DNA of 64,000 nt from Bacillus yapensis (GTDB taxonomy: Bacteria; Bacillota; Bacilli; Bacillales; Cytobacillaceae), in the NCBI RefSeq assembly GCF_005280205.1, contig NZ_SUND01000004.1:62001-126000 (forward strand), written 5' to 3'. The position numbers were made by a program, and so were the translations under genes. This document shows, piece by piece, positions 1 through 7,437 of this stretch. A model generated the notes under the pieces. That model saw only the letters and a program-made list of their open reading frames with translations. It made no database searches and was not told the origin of the DNA. Every line of letters begins with the position of its first letter. Position 1 is the stretch's first letter.

Positions 1-437
1 TTTCACAAAACGTTGGTCTGATTCAAATGTCTGGTGTGAAGAAAAACAGTGTGATTTATACGGCTGGTGGGATGCTTGTTTTCATCGGTTTAGTTCCAAA
101 AATCGGTGCTTTTACGACGGTGATTCCAACTGCTGTCCTTGGTGGTGCAATGATTGCGATGTTCGGGATGGTAATAGCTTCAGGGATTAAAATGTTGAGC
201 AAGATTGATTTCAGCTCCCAAGAAAACTTACTTATTATGGCTTGTTCCGTTGGAATGGGGCTTGGTGTCACAACAGTACCTTCTATTTTTGCGAACTTGC
301 CAGAAAGCATTCACATTTTAACAAGCAATGGAATTGTTATTGGAAGTGTCACAGCGATTGTGTTGAATATTATTTTTCATATTGTTCCTTCACGCAAAAC
401 AGTTGCGGCTGTTGTAGACGGACAGCAAGCTTCATAA
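1..437 (+). CDS. pbuX: Xanthine permease, C-terminal part (NCS2 family)
   Basis: This is the last ~145 residues of a nucleobase:cation symporter-2 protein that imports xanthine across the cytoplasmic membrane. The frame is open to the left window edge and reads SQNVGLIQ before the first internal Met at 27, a conserved NCS2 stretch, so the gene is partial rather than starting at 27. Several hydrophobic helices follow, and the segment FGMVIASGIKMLS and the C-terminal SNGIVIGSVTAIVLN resemble Bacillus PbuX. In Bacillus the gene usually follows xpt under a purine riboswitch, which would lie outside this window. PbuX rather than uric-acid or uracil permease is my best reading, not certain. Confidence 0.8.
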   Translation, partial: SQNVGLIQMSGVKKNSVIYTAGGMLVFIGLVPKIGAFTTVIPTAVLGGAMIAMFGMVIASGIKMLSKIDFSSQENLLIMACSVGMGLGVTTVPSIFANLPESIHILTSNGIVIGSVTAIVLNIIFHIVPSRKTVAAVVDGQQAS

Positions 438-441
438 TAGT

Positions 442-470
442 AGAGCTAAGGATTTCCTTAGCTCTTTCTT
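442..470 (+). terminator. Rho-independent terminator of pbuX
   Basis: A perfect 10-bp stem (agagctaagg / ccttagctct) with loop ATTT is followed by TTCTTT. It sits 4 bases after the permease stop and ends at the convergent VOC gene. Confidence 0.8.
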
Positions 471-841
471 TACGCTGTTTTTATAAATTGAATCATTTCT
501 ACTCTGTTACCAAATGGATCCCTGAACTCAAAACGGTCAAATCCGGGGATAGGAACAGCCTCAATGATCTGTATGCTATTTTGTTCTAATACTTTTCTCC
601 AGTAAGTGATATCCTCTACCTGATAAGCTAAATGAGCTTTAGTCGCTAAACGGTCGAAACCGTCTTCTGTACCGACATGAACCTCTCTATCCCCTACTTG
701 CAACCAAAATCCACCGCGTCCCTTTAACGATTCAGGTTTTTCCTTTTCTGCTAATCCAAGAATGTCACAGTAAAATTTTCTTCCTTCATTTTCAGAACCT
801 TTTGGAATAGTAATCTGTGCGTGATGCAAACCGAGAATCAT
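470..841 (-). CDS. VOC (glyoxalase/bleomycin-resistance fold) family protein
   Basis: This 123-residue protein has the paired beta-alpha-beta-beta-beta layout of the vicinal oxygen chelate family. Candidate metal ligands are His6/His7 at the start of the first module, His55, His70, and Glu115 in the NRVEMI motif near the C-terminus. Family members act as glyoxalases, dioxygenases or thiol transferases; nothing here fixes the substrate, although the length fits single-chain glyoxalase/fosfomycin-resistance relatives. The start has a good ribosome site (AAAGGGAGAG, 7 bases upstream). It appears monocistronic and convergent with the permease. Confidence 0.75.
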   Translation of the reverse strand: MILGLHHAQITIPKGSENEGRKFYCDILGLAEKEKPESLKGRGGFWLQVGDREVHVGTEDGFDRLATKAHLAYQVEDITYWRKVLEQNSIQIIEAVPIPGFDRFEFRDPFGNRVEMIQFIKTA

Positions 842-1054
842 AAGATCTCTCCCTTTTCCTTTTTAGACATTGCTACATTCACCTATAATCCTCTACGATC
901 ATATATCTAAAAGCATGATAAGTATATTACTTAATATTTATATTCTTTAATAAAAATTTCTTATGTTCGTAAAGGGAATTTTATTATTTGTGATATTTCT
1001 CAACCATCTGATTAGTTCCGAATACAATAATCAAAAAACAAAGGATGAAGACAA

Positions 1055-1678
1055 ATGCCCTTCTCGCCTCCTGTCGATATTCGAACCCTTCATATCGCGA
1101 ACGGTCCGGATATTCAGGTTTATTATCCACAAGTGCAATCTTTGAAAAATCCGAGGTTAGAAAGATTTATGAATCAGCAAATTGTGGCTCAAACTCAGAA
1201 ACTTATTGATTTACAGGTTGGAACACCTCCAACCACTCCGATTGTGGAAATGCTCGGTACTTTTGAGATTAAGAATAATCAGCGTGATGTACTGAGCCTG
1301 TCCTTTTCAAATTACGCCTATCACAACATGGCTGCGCACGGGATGACGTACATTAAATCATTAACATATGATCTGCAAAAAGGAACGATTGTTCAGTTGA
1401 AGGATTTATTTAAACCTGGAAGTGATTATGTTTCGAGGATTTCAGTATTAATACAGAAGCAAATCGAGCAAAGACAAATTTCCTTGTTAGAACCTTTCTC
1501 GACGATAAAACCGGACCAGGATTTTTATATTGCGGATAAATCTCTTGTCATCTATTTTCAGCTCTATGACCTCACACCTTATGTATTCGGGTTTCCGATG
1601 TTTCCGATTTCGGTTTACGATTTGCAAGACATTATTGATGAAAATGGTCCGTTGGGGAGATTGGCGGAGAATAATTGA
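1055..1678 (+). CDS. DUF4163/DUF3298 domain protein (RsiV/PdaC-like sensor domain)
   Basis: A 207-residue protein that matches in outline the DUF4163 (about residues 1-100) plus DUF3298 (about 110-200) pair also seen in the extracellular parts of RsiV and PdaC. Supporting segments are the YHNMAAHGMTYIKSL region and the LKDLFKPGSDYV motif. It has no obvious signal peptide or membrane helix, so it may be cytoplasmic or exported without a classical signal. In RsiV this fold binds lysozyme; the function here is unknown. The start follows an AAGGATG-type ribosome site. Confidence 0.65.
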   Translation: MPFSPPVDIRTLHIANGPDIQVYYPQVQSLKNPRLERFMNQQIVAQTQKLIDLQVGTPPTTPIVEMLGTFEIKNNQRDVLSLSFSNYAYHNMAAHGMTYIKSLTYDLQKGTIVQLKDLFKPGSDYVSRISVLIQKQIEQRQISLLEPFSTIKPDQDFYIADKSLVIYFQLYDLTPYVFGFPMFPISVYDLQDIIDENGPLGRLAENN

Positions 1679-1690
1679 AGAACGCTCGGA

Positions 1691-1717
1691 AAAAGCTTGG
1701 GAATCCCAAGCTTTTTT
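1691..1717. terminator. Bidirectional terminator
   Basis: An 11-bp stem (aaaagcttggg / cccaagctttt) with an AAT loop and U-runs on both strands separates the converging DUF3298 and Nudix genes. The Nudix stop codon abuts it. Confidence 0.8.
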
Positions 1718-2198
1718 AGATGGATCTATTCTGTTTAATTTGAAAGGTAGGATGGGTTATATAATCCATATACTTTATATCCCCAGTATGTTCTAAATAA
1801 GCTTTGTAACGTGTTTGGATAGCGTCTGCTGTAATGAACTCCAAAACTTCGTCTTTTGGGATCCATCTACTATCTGTCGTTTCATCAGAGACTGCCAACT
1901 CCCCACCCATTGGTTCACAAACAAAATCTAGCATTACCTTCGTTGGGACATCGGTTACACCGTCATACCACTTATGGATACCCGTATTTGAATATATTCC
2001 AATTAAATGTCCAACCTTGACATCAATCCCGCTCTCCTCTTTTATTTCTCTAATCAGAGCATCTGTCAAACTCTCTCCAACTTCTACTTGTCCACCAGGA
2101 AATACCCATCCACCATCTTTCGTTTTAACTAGAAGAACATTCCCTTGATGATCTTCCACAATTCCTCCAACGGCCACAATATGTGTTGGCATCTTCAT
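1716..2198 (-). CDS. Nudix hydrolase
   Basis: A Nudix-fold pyrophosphohydrolase of 160 residues. The Nudix box is complete at about residues 36-58: Gly-x5-Glu-x7-Arg-Glu-Ile-x-Glu-Glu-x-Gly-Ile, with [12 protein letters not shown] leading in, so the Mg-dependent catalytic helix is intact. Family members hydrolyse a nucleoside diphosphate linked to X; the substrate is not predictable here. I prefer this start over the ATG 15 bases upstream (2213), because a G-rich stretch (GGGGGAA) lies inside that extension at ribosome-site distance and nothing precedes the earlier ATG. It follows the YoaP-like gene by about 20 bases and is probably co-transcribed. Confidence 0.85.
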   Translation of the reverse strand: MKMPTHIVAVGGIVEDHQGNVLLVKTKDGGWVFPGGQVEVGESLTDALIREIKEESGIDVKVGHLIGIYSNTGIHKWYDGVTDVPTKVMLDFVCEPMGGELAVSDETTDSRWIPKDEVLEFITADAIQTRYKAYLEHTGDIKYMDYITHPTFQIKQNRSI

Positions 2199-2219
2199 TT
2201 TGATTTCCCCCATTTAGTT

Positions 2220-2981
2220 TTATTCTATAATCTCTTTTAATCTTTTTAATACTGAGTGTGTCGTTAATCGATGAAATGTTAGTAGTTGTCCCTTATAAAC
2301 AACTGAAAATATTCCATAAGGAGTTGGTGATAATTCCATTAATTCTGCTCGATTTGTAAAATCAATGATATTTACATCAAGCCCTAAGGTATTAGCTGCA
2401 GATAAAACGTTTTCTGTTGCAATATCTACATAGGGGCATTGAAAAGAACGTAGAATGGTTAGATCCTGAAATCTAGCAATTCTTTCCTCCCAATTACGAG
2501 GAAAAGTTGGTAGATTATTTTTCATCAATGGATAGGCAAGTAATTCAAAATCATATGGTCCTATATCAACTAACTCAAACTGATTTTTTAAGAAGATATC
2601 TTTACTAGGAGTCCATGACGTTTCTGAATTCGTTACGACTGCTACGCCATCTTTACCCTGATTTTTTGCATCCTCTAGGCACTTGTTAATCAGTTTCGTT
2701 CCGTGTCCCCTGCCGGTTTCACTCACCCACAGACAATGAATGACCAAATAATTCTCAGCATAAACGACTCGAGAAGAAAACTCTGAGTCCGTGTATTCAA
2801 TAAAGCCTAGTTGTTTTTCGCCTTCGAACAGTTGAATATATTTCAAACCTTCTTCAAAACGGTTATTAAGCCATTTGTTTTTGTTTATGTAACCATCCGA
2901 TTTTTTCTTACTTCTGAGACAAAAACTGCCCGTACCTTCAATTGTTGTTGAATTTAACTCTAGCATCTGAATCTCTGCCAT
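2220..2981 (-). CDS. YoaP-like GNAT N-acetyltransferase
   Basis: A 253-residue protein with an N-terminal GNAT domain (acetyl-CoA loop R91-GHGTK at the usual place) and a C-terminal ~65-residue segment resembling the YoaP extension, a thioredoxin-like add-on. The region holding CPYVDIATENVL connects the two. It probably acetylates an amine or small peptide; the acceptor is unknown. A strong ribosome site (GGGAGGGGAAACGA) fixes the Met at 2981 rather than one 93 bases further upstream. It lies upstream of the Nudix gene in the same direction. Confidence 0.75.
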   Translation of the reverse strand: MAEIQMLELNSTTIEGTGSFCLRSKKKSDGYINKNKWLNNRFEEGLKYIQLFEGEKQLGFIEYTDSEFSSRVVYAENYLVIHCLWVSETGRGHGTKLINKCLEDAKNQGKDGVAVVTNSETSWTPSKDIFLKNQFELVDIGPYDFELLAYPLMKNNLPTFPRNWEERIARFQDLTILRSFQCPYVDIATENVLSAANTLGLDVNIIDFTNRAELMELSPTPYGIFSVVYKGQLLTFHRLTTHSVLKRLKEIIE

Positions 2982-3037
2982 TCGTTTCCCCTCCCTCAAT
3001 GAATATTTTAACAGAAAATTACAATTATTAACCAAAT

Positions 3038-3072
3038 AAAAAATAGCAAACCGATTTGGTCTGCTATTTCTC
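3038..3072 (-). terminator. Terminator of the PAP2-GT4-ugd operon
   Basis: On the minus strand AAATAGCAGACC pairs with GGTTTGCTATTT around a five-base loop, followed by TTTTTT. It sits just after the ugd stop and before the YoaP-like gene. Confidence 0.8.
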
Positions 3073-3084
3073 AAGATTCTATTT

Positions 3085-4410
3085 TTAATGTACCATCGCT
3101 TTTTTTGGCAAATTCATCACCGTTCTACGTCCAATCGAATGATACTCAATCCTATGCTGCTTCACAGCTTCTATTGAATAGCAGTTACGTCCATCATAAA
3201 TGACTGGAGTCCTCATCATATTTTCATAGATCGAAAGTGGAAGTCTCTTAATCTCATCCCAGTCGGTGACGATAATTGCCATATCAGCTAAGTGCAGGAC
3301 TTCCGCGATCTCTTTAGTAAAATGAACTTCTCTTGGCAAAACAGATTTTGCTTTTTCAATTGCTACTGGGTCATACGCTGCTACATTCGCTCCTTCTCCA
3401 ATTAACCTGTTGGCCAGCACAATGGATGCAGATTCCCTTACATCATCCGTGTTTGGTTTAAATGAAAGGCCGAGTAAGGCGACATTCAAACCTTGTAAAT
3501 TTTCGAAGCGTCCCAAAGCTTGTTCGACTAGTTTTACTTGTTGCTTGTTATTCACGTTAATTACGGCTTCTAATAGATCGAATTTATGTTTTACATTCCC
3601 TGCGATCTGAACTAATGATTTCGTATCCTTTGGAAAGCAGGAGCCTCCATAACCAATTCCTGCTTTTAGAAATTGAGTGCCAATCCGTGAGTCCAGCCCC
3701 ATTCCGTAGGCTACATCCTCTATATTGGCACCCAATTTTTCACAGATGGTTGAAATTTCATTAATGAAGCTAATTTTTGTCGCTAAAAAAGCGTTGGAAG
3801 CATATTTAATCATTTCTGCACTTCTTAGATCCGTATGAATGACTTTCACATGAAAGGGTTTATTGATTTCTTCCACAATGGCTGCAGCCCTTTGGTTATC
3901 TGAGCCGATGACGATTCGGTCACCCCGAAAAGTATCATTAATCGCTTGCCCTTCTCTTAGAAACTCTGGGTTTGATACGACTTCAGCCTTCAATCCACTC
4001 ATCGTGATAATCTCTCTAATCCTTTCATTTGTTCCTACAGGTACGGTGCTTTTTGTAACTACAATTACATTGCCAGTTGCATATGTAGCTATATTATTAG
4101 CGGCTTGAAAAATATATTCCAGATTTGATGAGCCATCTTCGTTCGCAGGTGTGCCCACAGCAATATAAATCACATCAGCTTCATGGAATGCAAAAGATGG
4201 GTTCGTCGTGAATAATAGACGCTCATTTTCCAAATTCTCTTTTACTAAATCCTCAAGCCCTGGCTCATAAAAGGGGATGGTTCCTTTGCTTAAATTGTAA
4301 ATTTTTTGTTCATCAATATCTAAACATCGGACTTGATGGCCGATTTCTGCTAAGCATGCACCTGTTACGAGGCCAACATATCCAGTTCCGATTAGAGAAA
4401 TTTTCCTCAT
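3085..4410 (-). CDS. ugd: UDP-glucose 6-dehydrogenase
   Basis: It oxidises UDP-glucose to UDP-glucuronate with two NAD+, supplying acidic sugar for polysaccharide or glycolipid. The 441-residue protein is full length for the family. It has the N-terminal Rossmann loop GTGYVG at residues 8-13, a central helix with Lys/Asn residues (KYASNAFLATKISFINE), and the catalytic Cys258 in GGSCFPKD. The C-terminal UDP-binding domain contains SFKPNTDDVRES. The ribosome site GGAGGGGATGGC precedes the ATG. It is the last gene of a PAP2 phosphatase/glycosyltransferase/dehydrogenase operon. Bacillus paralogues are TuaD and YtcA; the operon context differs from tua. Confidence 0.93.
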   Translation of the reverse strand: MRKISLIGTGYVGLVTGACLAEIGHQVRCLDIDEQKIYNLSKGTIPFYEPGLEDLVKENLENERLLFTTNPSFAFHEADVIYIAVGTPANEDGSSNLEYIFQAANNIATYATGNVIVVTKSTVPVGTNERIREIITMSGLKAEVVSNPEFLREGQAINDTFRGDRIVIGSDNQRAAAIVEEINKPFHVKVIHTDLRSAEMIKYASNAFLATKISFINEISTICEKLGANIEDVAYGMGLDSRIGTQFLKAGIGYGGSCFPKDTKSLVQIAGNVKHKFDLLEAVINVNNKQQVKLVEQALGRFENLQGLNVALLGLSFKPNTDDVRESASIVLANRLIGEGANVAAYDPVAIEKAKSVLPREVHFTKEIAEVLHLADMAIIVTDWDEIKRLPLSIYENMMRTPVIYDGRNCYSIEAVKQHRIEYHSIGRRTVMNLPKKAMVH

Positions 4411-4421
4411 GCCATCCCCTC

Positions 4422-5573
4422 CTACATATTCGCAACAATATCCTGCGCCTTATCTACCTCAATGACTTCTTCGTAATGGGCTAACAAATCATTAAAAATG
4501 GCATTCCAAGATCGGCTTAAGGCGTATTTTCGTCCTTCGTAGCCCATTTGTTTTCGTTTCGTAGGATTTTTTAAGAGTTGAACAATACTAGAAATAAATT
4601 TTTCCACATTTCCAGGTTCACATAAGAGACCTGTATGTTCGTTACGAATAATTTCCTGAACACCACCTGCTCTTGCTCCGATTGCTGGTGTTCCGCAAGC
4701 GAGTGCTTCTAACACAACATTCCCAAAGGTTTCGGTTCTCGATGGAAAAATAAAAAGATCACTAGATGCATATAGTTCTGCTAATTGTTGACCCTTGATA
4801 TAGCCGGTAAAAGTCATATTTTTGTTGCTATGTTCTTGCAGTTCATTATAAAGTGGTCCATCCCCAGCAATGATCCAATGAACCTGGTCTTTCATCTCTT
4901 CTGGTAGTTGTTGCGAAATCTTCATCAACACATCTATATCTTTTTCCGGTGCAAGACGACCAACGAATGACAATATATAAGGTGCAGTAATATGATATTT
5001 TTCTCGAAGACGACTAGATGTAAAGTTAGGATGAAAGACTTGGCAATTGACTCCTCTGCTCCAAATTTCAAGATTGGAAAATCCATGGCGAATGAGTTCT
5101 ACTTTTGTTTCATAGGAAGGGACGAATGTTTTTTGAAAGGAGCTATGAAACCAATTCATGTATTTCCATAGCCATTTTGAAAGAAATTGTAGGTCGTAGT
5201 ATTGGAGATATTGGTCAAAATGTGTATGATAAGAACCGACGATTGGTATATTTAGTTTTTTACCATAGTAAAGACCGGTTAAGCCCATATTAAATGGGGT
5301 TGCAATATGGATAATATCTGGTTGAAATTGCTCTAATTCTTTTTTGATATGAAAGACATTAGGAAGGGCTAGACGACATTCTGGATAGAGGAAAAATGGT
5401 AAGCTCGCAAAGCTAAAGATTTGTTTAGAAAAAGGATCTTCATCTTTTGTATCAGGTACAAATAGTCGATATTGAACTTCGTTTTGATCCAAGTATTCTA
5501 CAAATCTTTGAAACGTACGAGCCACTCCATTCACTTGCGGAGTGAAGGTATCCGTAAAGATGGCAATCTTCAT
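4422..5573 (-). CDS. GT4-family glycosyltransferase (MgtA-like)
   Basis: A 383-residue GT-B glycosyltransferase of family 4. The N-terminal domain begins IAIFTDTFTPQVNG, with the SYHTHFD motif near residue 116. The C-terminal donor domain carries FVGRLAPEKDID (about 203-214) and the EX7E motif E281...E289 that binds the nucleotide-sugar. It resembles GDP-mannose-dependent alpha-mannosyltransferases acting on glycolipids, but UDP-glucuronate from the adjacent ugd is an equally plausible donor. It is cytoplasmic and membrane-associated by family analogy. The ribosome site is GGAGGGAG, and it is spaced 11 bases before ugd. Confidence 0.85.
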   Translation of the reverse strand: MKIAIFTDTFTPQVNGVARTFQRFVEYLDQNEVQYRLFVPDTKDEDPFSKQIFSFASLPFFLYPECRLALPNVFHIKKELEQFQPDIIHIATPFNMGLTGLYYGKKLNIPIVGSYHTHFDQYLQYYDLQFLSKWLWKYMNWFHSSFQKTFVPSYETKVELIRHGFSNLEIWSRGVNCQVFHPNFTSSRLREKYHITAPYILSFVGRLAPEKDIDVLMKISQQLPEEMKDQVHWIIAGDGPLYNELQEHSNKNMTFTGYIKGQQLAELYASSDLFIFPSRTETFGNVVLEALACGTPAIGARAGGVQEIIRNEHTGLLCEPGNVEKFISSIVQLLKNPTKRKQMGYEGRKYALSRSWNAIFNDLLAHYEEVIEVDKAQDIVANM

Positions 5574-5587
5574 GCTTCTCCCTCCTC

Positions 5588-6115
5588 TTAAATGAGTGAA
5601 ACCATTAACATCCCGAATATCGTACCAACAATCGAACCAGCTAGCACATCGGATGGATAATGGAGACCTAAGAATACGCGAGACATGCCTACACTGATGG
5701 CAACTGGATAAAGAATGATAGCCAAAATCGGCATATGGATGCTAAACGGTGTAATAATCGAGAAGATGGCTGTCGTATGCCCCGATGGGAACGAATGATC
5801 CGAAAGTGGATTGGCCGGTACTCTTGCATCCTGTAAAGCAAGGTATGGCCTGTTTCTTGGATAAAGTTTTTTAATAATAGAGACTAAGATGTGACTCGAT
5901 GTGAGAGCTGCGGCACTTTCAATTCCCCACATTTTCACAGGAATTTCGGCAAAGACAATAATGAACAGGGTCACAGCAATTGTGAACCAGGCTCCGCCTA
6001 AATGTGTGATTTGACGAAAAAACGCATTCAAGCACTTTCGCTCAAATTGACGATTTAACGTGCGAAATAAATGACATTCAAACTTATAAAGGCTCTCAAC
6101 CCATTTAACTAGCAT
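5588..6115 (-). CDS. PAP2-family membrane phosphatase
   Basis: A 175-residue integral membrane protein with the complete type-2 phosphatidic acid phosphatase signature: K82-K83...R89-P90, P110-SGH113, and S145-R...H152...D156, where His152 is the family nucleophile position. About five hydrophobic segments surround these motifs. Such proteins dephosphorylate lipid phosphates such as undecaprenyl-PP or phosphatidic acid at the outer membrane face. As first gene of the operon with the GT4 and ugd genes, it may recycle the lipid carrier or produce the diacylglycerol acceptor. The ribosome site is GGAGAGGG. The substrate is inferred. Confidence 0.88.
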   Translation of the reverse strand: MLVKWVESLYKFECHLFRTLNRQFERKCLNAFFRQITHLGGAWFTIAVTLFIIVFAEIPVKMWGIESAAALTSSHILVSIIKKLYPRNRPYLALQDARVPANPLSDHSFPSGHTTAIFSIITPFSIHMPILAIILYPVAISVGMSRVFLGLHYPSDVLAGSIVGTIFGMLMVSLI

Positions 6116-6202
6116 TGTCCCTCTCCTTTATCCCTTACTTGATGTTAATTATAAAGGTCGATTGTAATGTGGATATTAACAAAATGTAAAGAATAATTGT
6201 GC

Positions 6203-6230
6203 ATAAAAAAGAGCTCAATCGTTTGAGCTC
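6203..6230 (-). terminator. Terminator after esterase gene
   Basis: Perfect stem GAGCTCAA / TTGAGCTC on the minus strand, followed by TTTTTT, just downstream of the esterase stop. Confidence 0.85.
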
Positions 6231-6245
6231 GAAAGACTAATCTAA

Positions 6246-7214
6246 TTATCCTTTTTGTACATACACAGCTTGATTTAGACCACGTTTAACCGCACCTACA
6301 TACTCCGCTAATGCACGTTGACTGATAGAGGCATTTGTTGTAATAAGTTCAAAACCGTGATGTGCCCCTGGATACAGATGGAATTCAACATCAACCCCCG
6401 ATTGTGCAAGTCGAGTGACGTAATCGATAGTCTCATCGCGGAATGGGTCAAGTTGTCCTACACAAGTATAGGTGAAAGGTAATCCAGACAAATCAGTAGC
6501 ACGGGCAGGTGCAGCATATGGAGAGACATTATCTGTTCCGTTCTGTCCATCCAAATACATGCTCCAGCCTTTTTCATTTAAGTCATGATTCCAGATCAAG
6601 TTCCCTGTAATTTCAAGACTAGAGTGTGTATTATTTCGGTCATCAATCATTGGATATAAAGGCATTTGAAAACAAATTTCAGGTCCTTTTCGATCTCTTG
6701 CTAGCAAGGATAATGCTGCTGTTAGACCACCTCCAGCACTTGCCCCTGCGATCCCAATTCGTGTAGCATCAACACCTAATTCTTCAGCAGTATTAGAGAA
6801 CCATGCAAGTGCAGTGTAACAGTCTTCAAGGGGTGCTGGGTAAGGATGTTCTGGTGCTAAACGATAATCAACAGAAACGACGACACAATTGGCATCTGTT
6901 ACAAAACGTTGACATAAGACATCGTTATCATCAGCAGTCCCTAGTACATAGCCTCCGCCATGAATCCACAATAAACCTGGGAGGGTCCCTGTTTTATCTT
7001 TTGGTTGATAGATTCGTACACGAAGCGATGGATTGTCATCTGGACCAGGAATGATTTGGTTTGAAATTGTTACGGCTTCATCTACAGGAACTTCTACCAA
7101 ACTATTAGATTCTTCCATCATTTTACGTATGGTCCTCATGTTATTAGCGTCAAGAGCGAGTGGTGGAAATAATTCGAGTGTTTCTCTTAATTCAGGATCG
7201 ATTCTGTTTTTCAT
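6246..7214 (-). CDS. HSL-family (family IV) alpha/beta hydrolase esterase
   Basis: A 322-residue carboxylesterase/lipase of the hormone-sensitive lipase family. The oxyanion-hole motif HGGG is at residues 85-88, the nucleophile elbow GASAGG places Ser159, and the remaining triad is probably Asp in GQLDPFRDE and His in PGAHHGFE. There is no signal peptide, so it is likely cytoplasmic and acts on short acyl esters. It is monocistronic, with a GGAGG ribosome site and its own terminator. The physiological substrate is unknown. Confidence 0.9.
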   Translation of the reverse strand: MKNRIDPELRETLELFPPLALDANNMRTIRKMMEESNSLVEVPVDEAVTISNQIIPGPDDNPSLRVRIYQPKDKTGTLPGLLWIHGGGYVLGTADDNDVLCQRFVTDANCVVVSVDYRLAPEHPYPAPLEDCYTALAWFSNTAEELGVDATRIGIAGASAGGGLTAALSLLARDRKGPEICFQMPLYPMIDDRNNTHSSLEITGNLIWNHDLNEKGWSMYLDGQNGTDNVSPYAAPARATDLSGLPFTYTCVGQLDPFRDETIDYVTRLAQSGVDVEFHLYPGAHHGFELITTNASISQRALAEYVGAVKRGLNQAVYVQKG

Positions 7215-7372
7215 TTGCCATCCTCCTTATTTTTTGTATCCGCTTTCATTTGTGTATTTAAATTAATACCTCCTTCACCTTGGTGGATAATCTTAGTTTA
7301 GTGAAAATTCTGATTAAAGTAAATCTACTTGCCTAATATCTTTTCTTCAATTTTCGACTTAGTATTCAAGTC

Positions 7373-7415
7373 AATATAAAAAAACGCAAGTCGTATTATA
7401 TACGATTCGCGTTCT
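7373..7415 (-). terminator. Terminator of the cadC-cadA operon
   Basis: Minus-strand stem ACGCGAATCGTAT / ATACGACTTGCGT (one mismatch, one G-U pair, ATA loop) followed by a T7 run, about 25 bases beyond the ATPase stop. Confidence 0.85.
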
Positions 7416-7437
7416 CGTTTGAATATTATATCTGAAC

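Noticed and set aside
242-589. 115-codon plus-strand frame overlapping pbuX and the VOC gene
   Set aside because: It overlaps a well-supported permease in another frame and crosses a terminator; composition is Cys/His-rich by chance.
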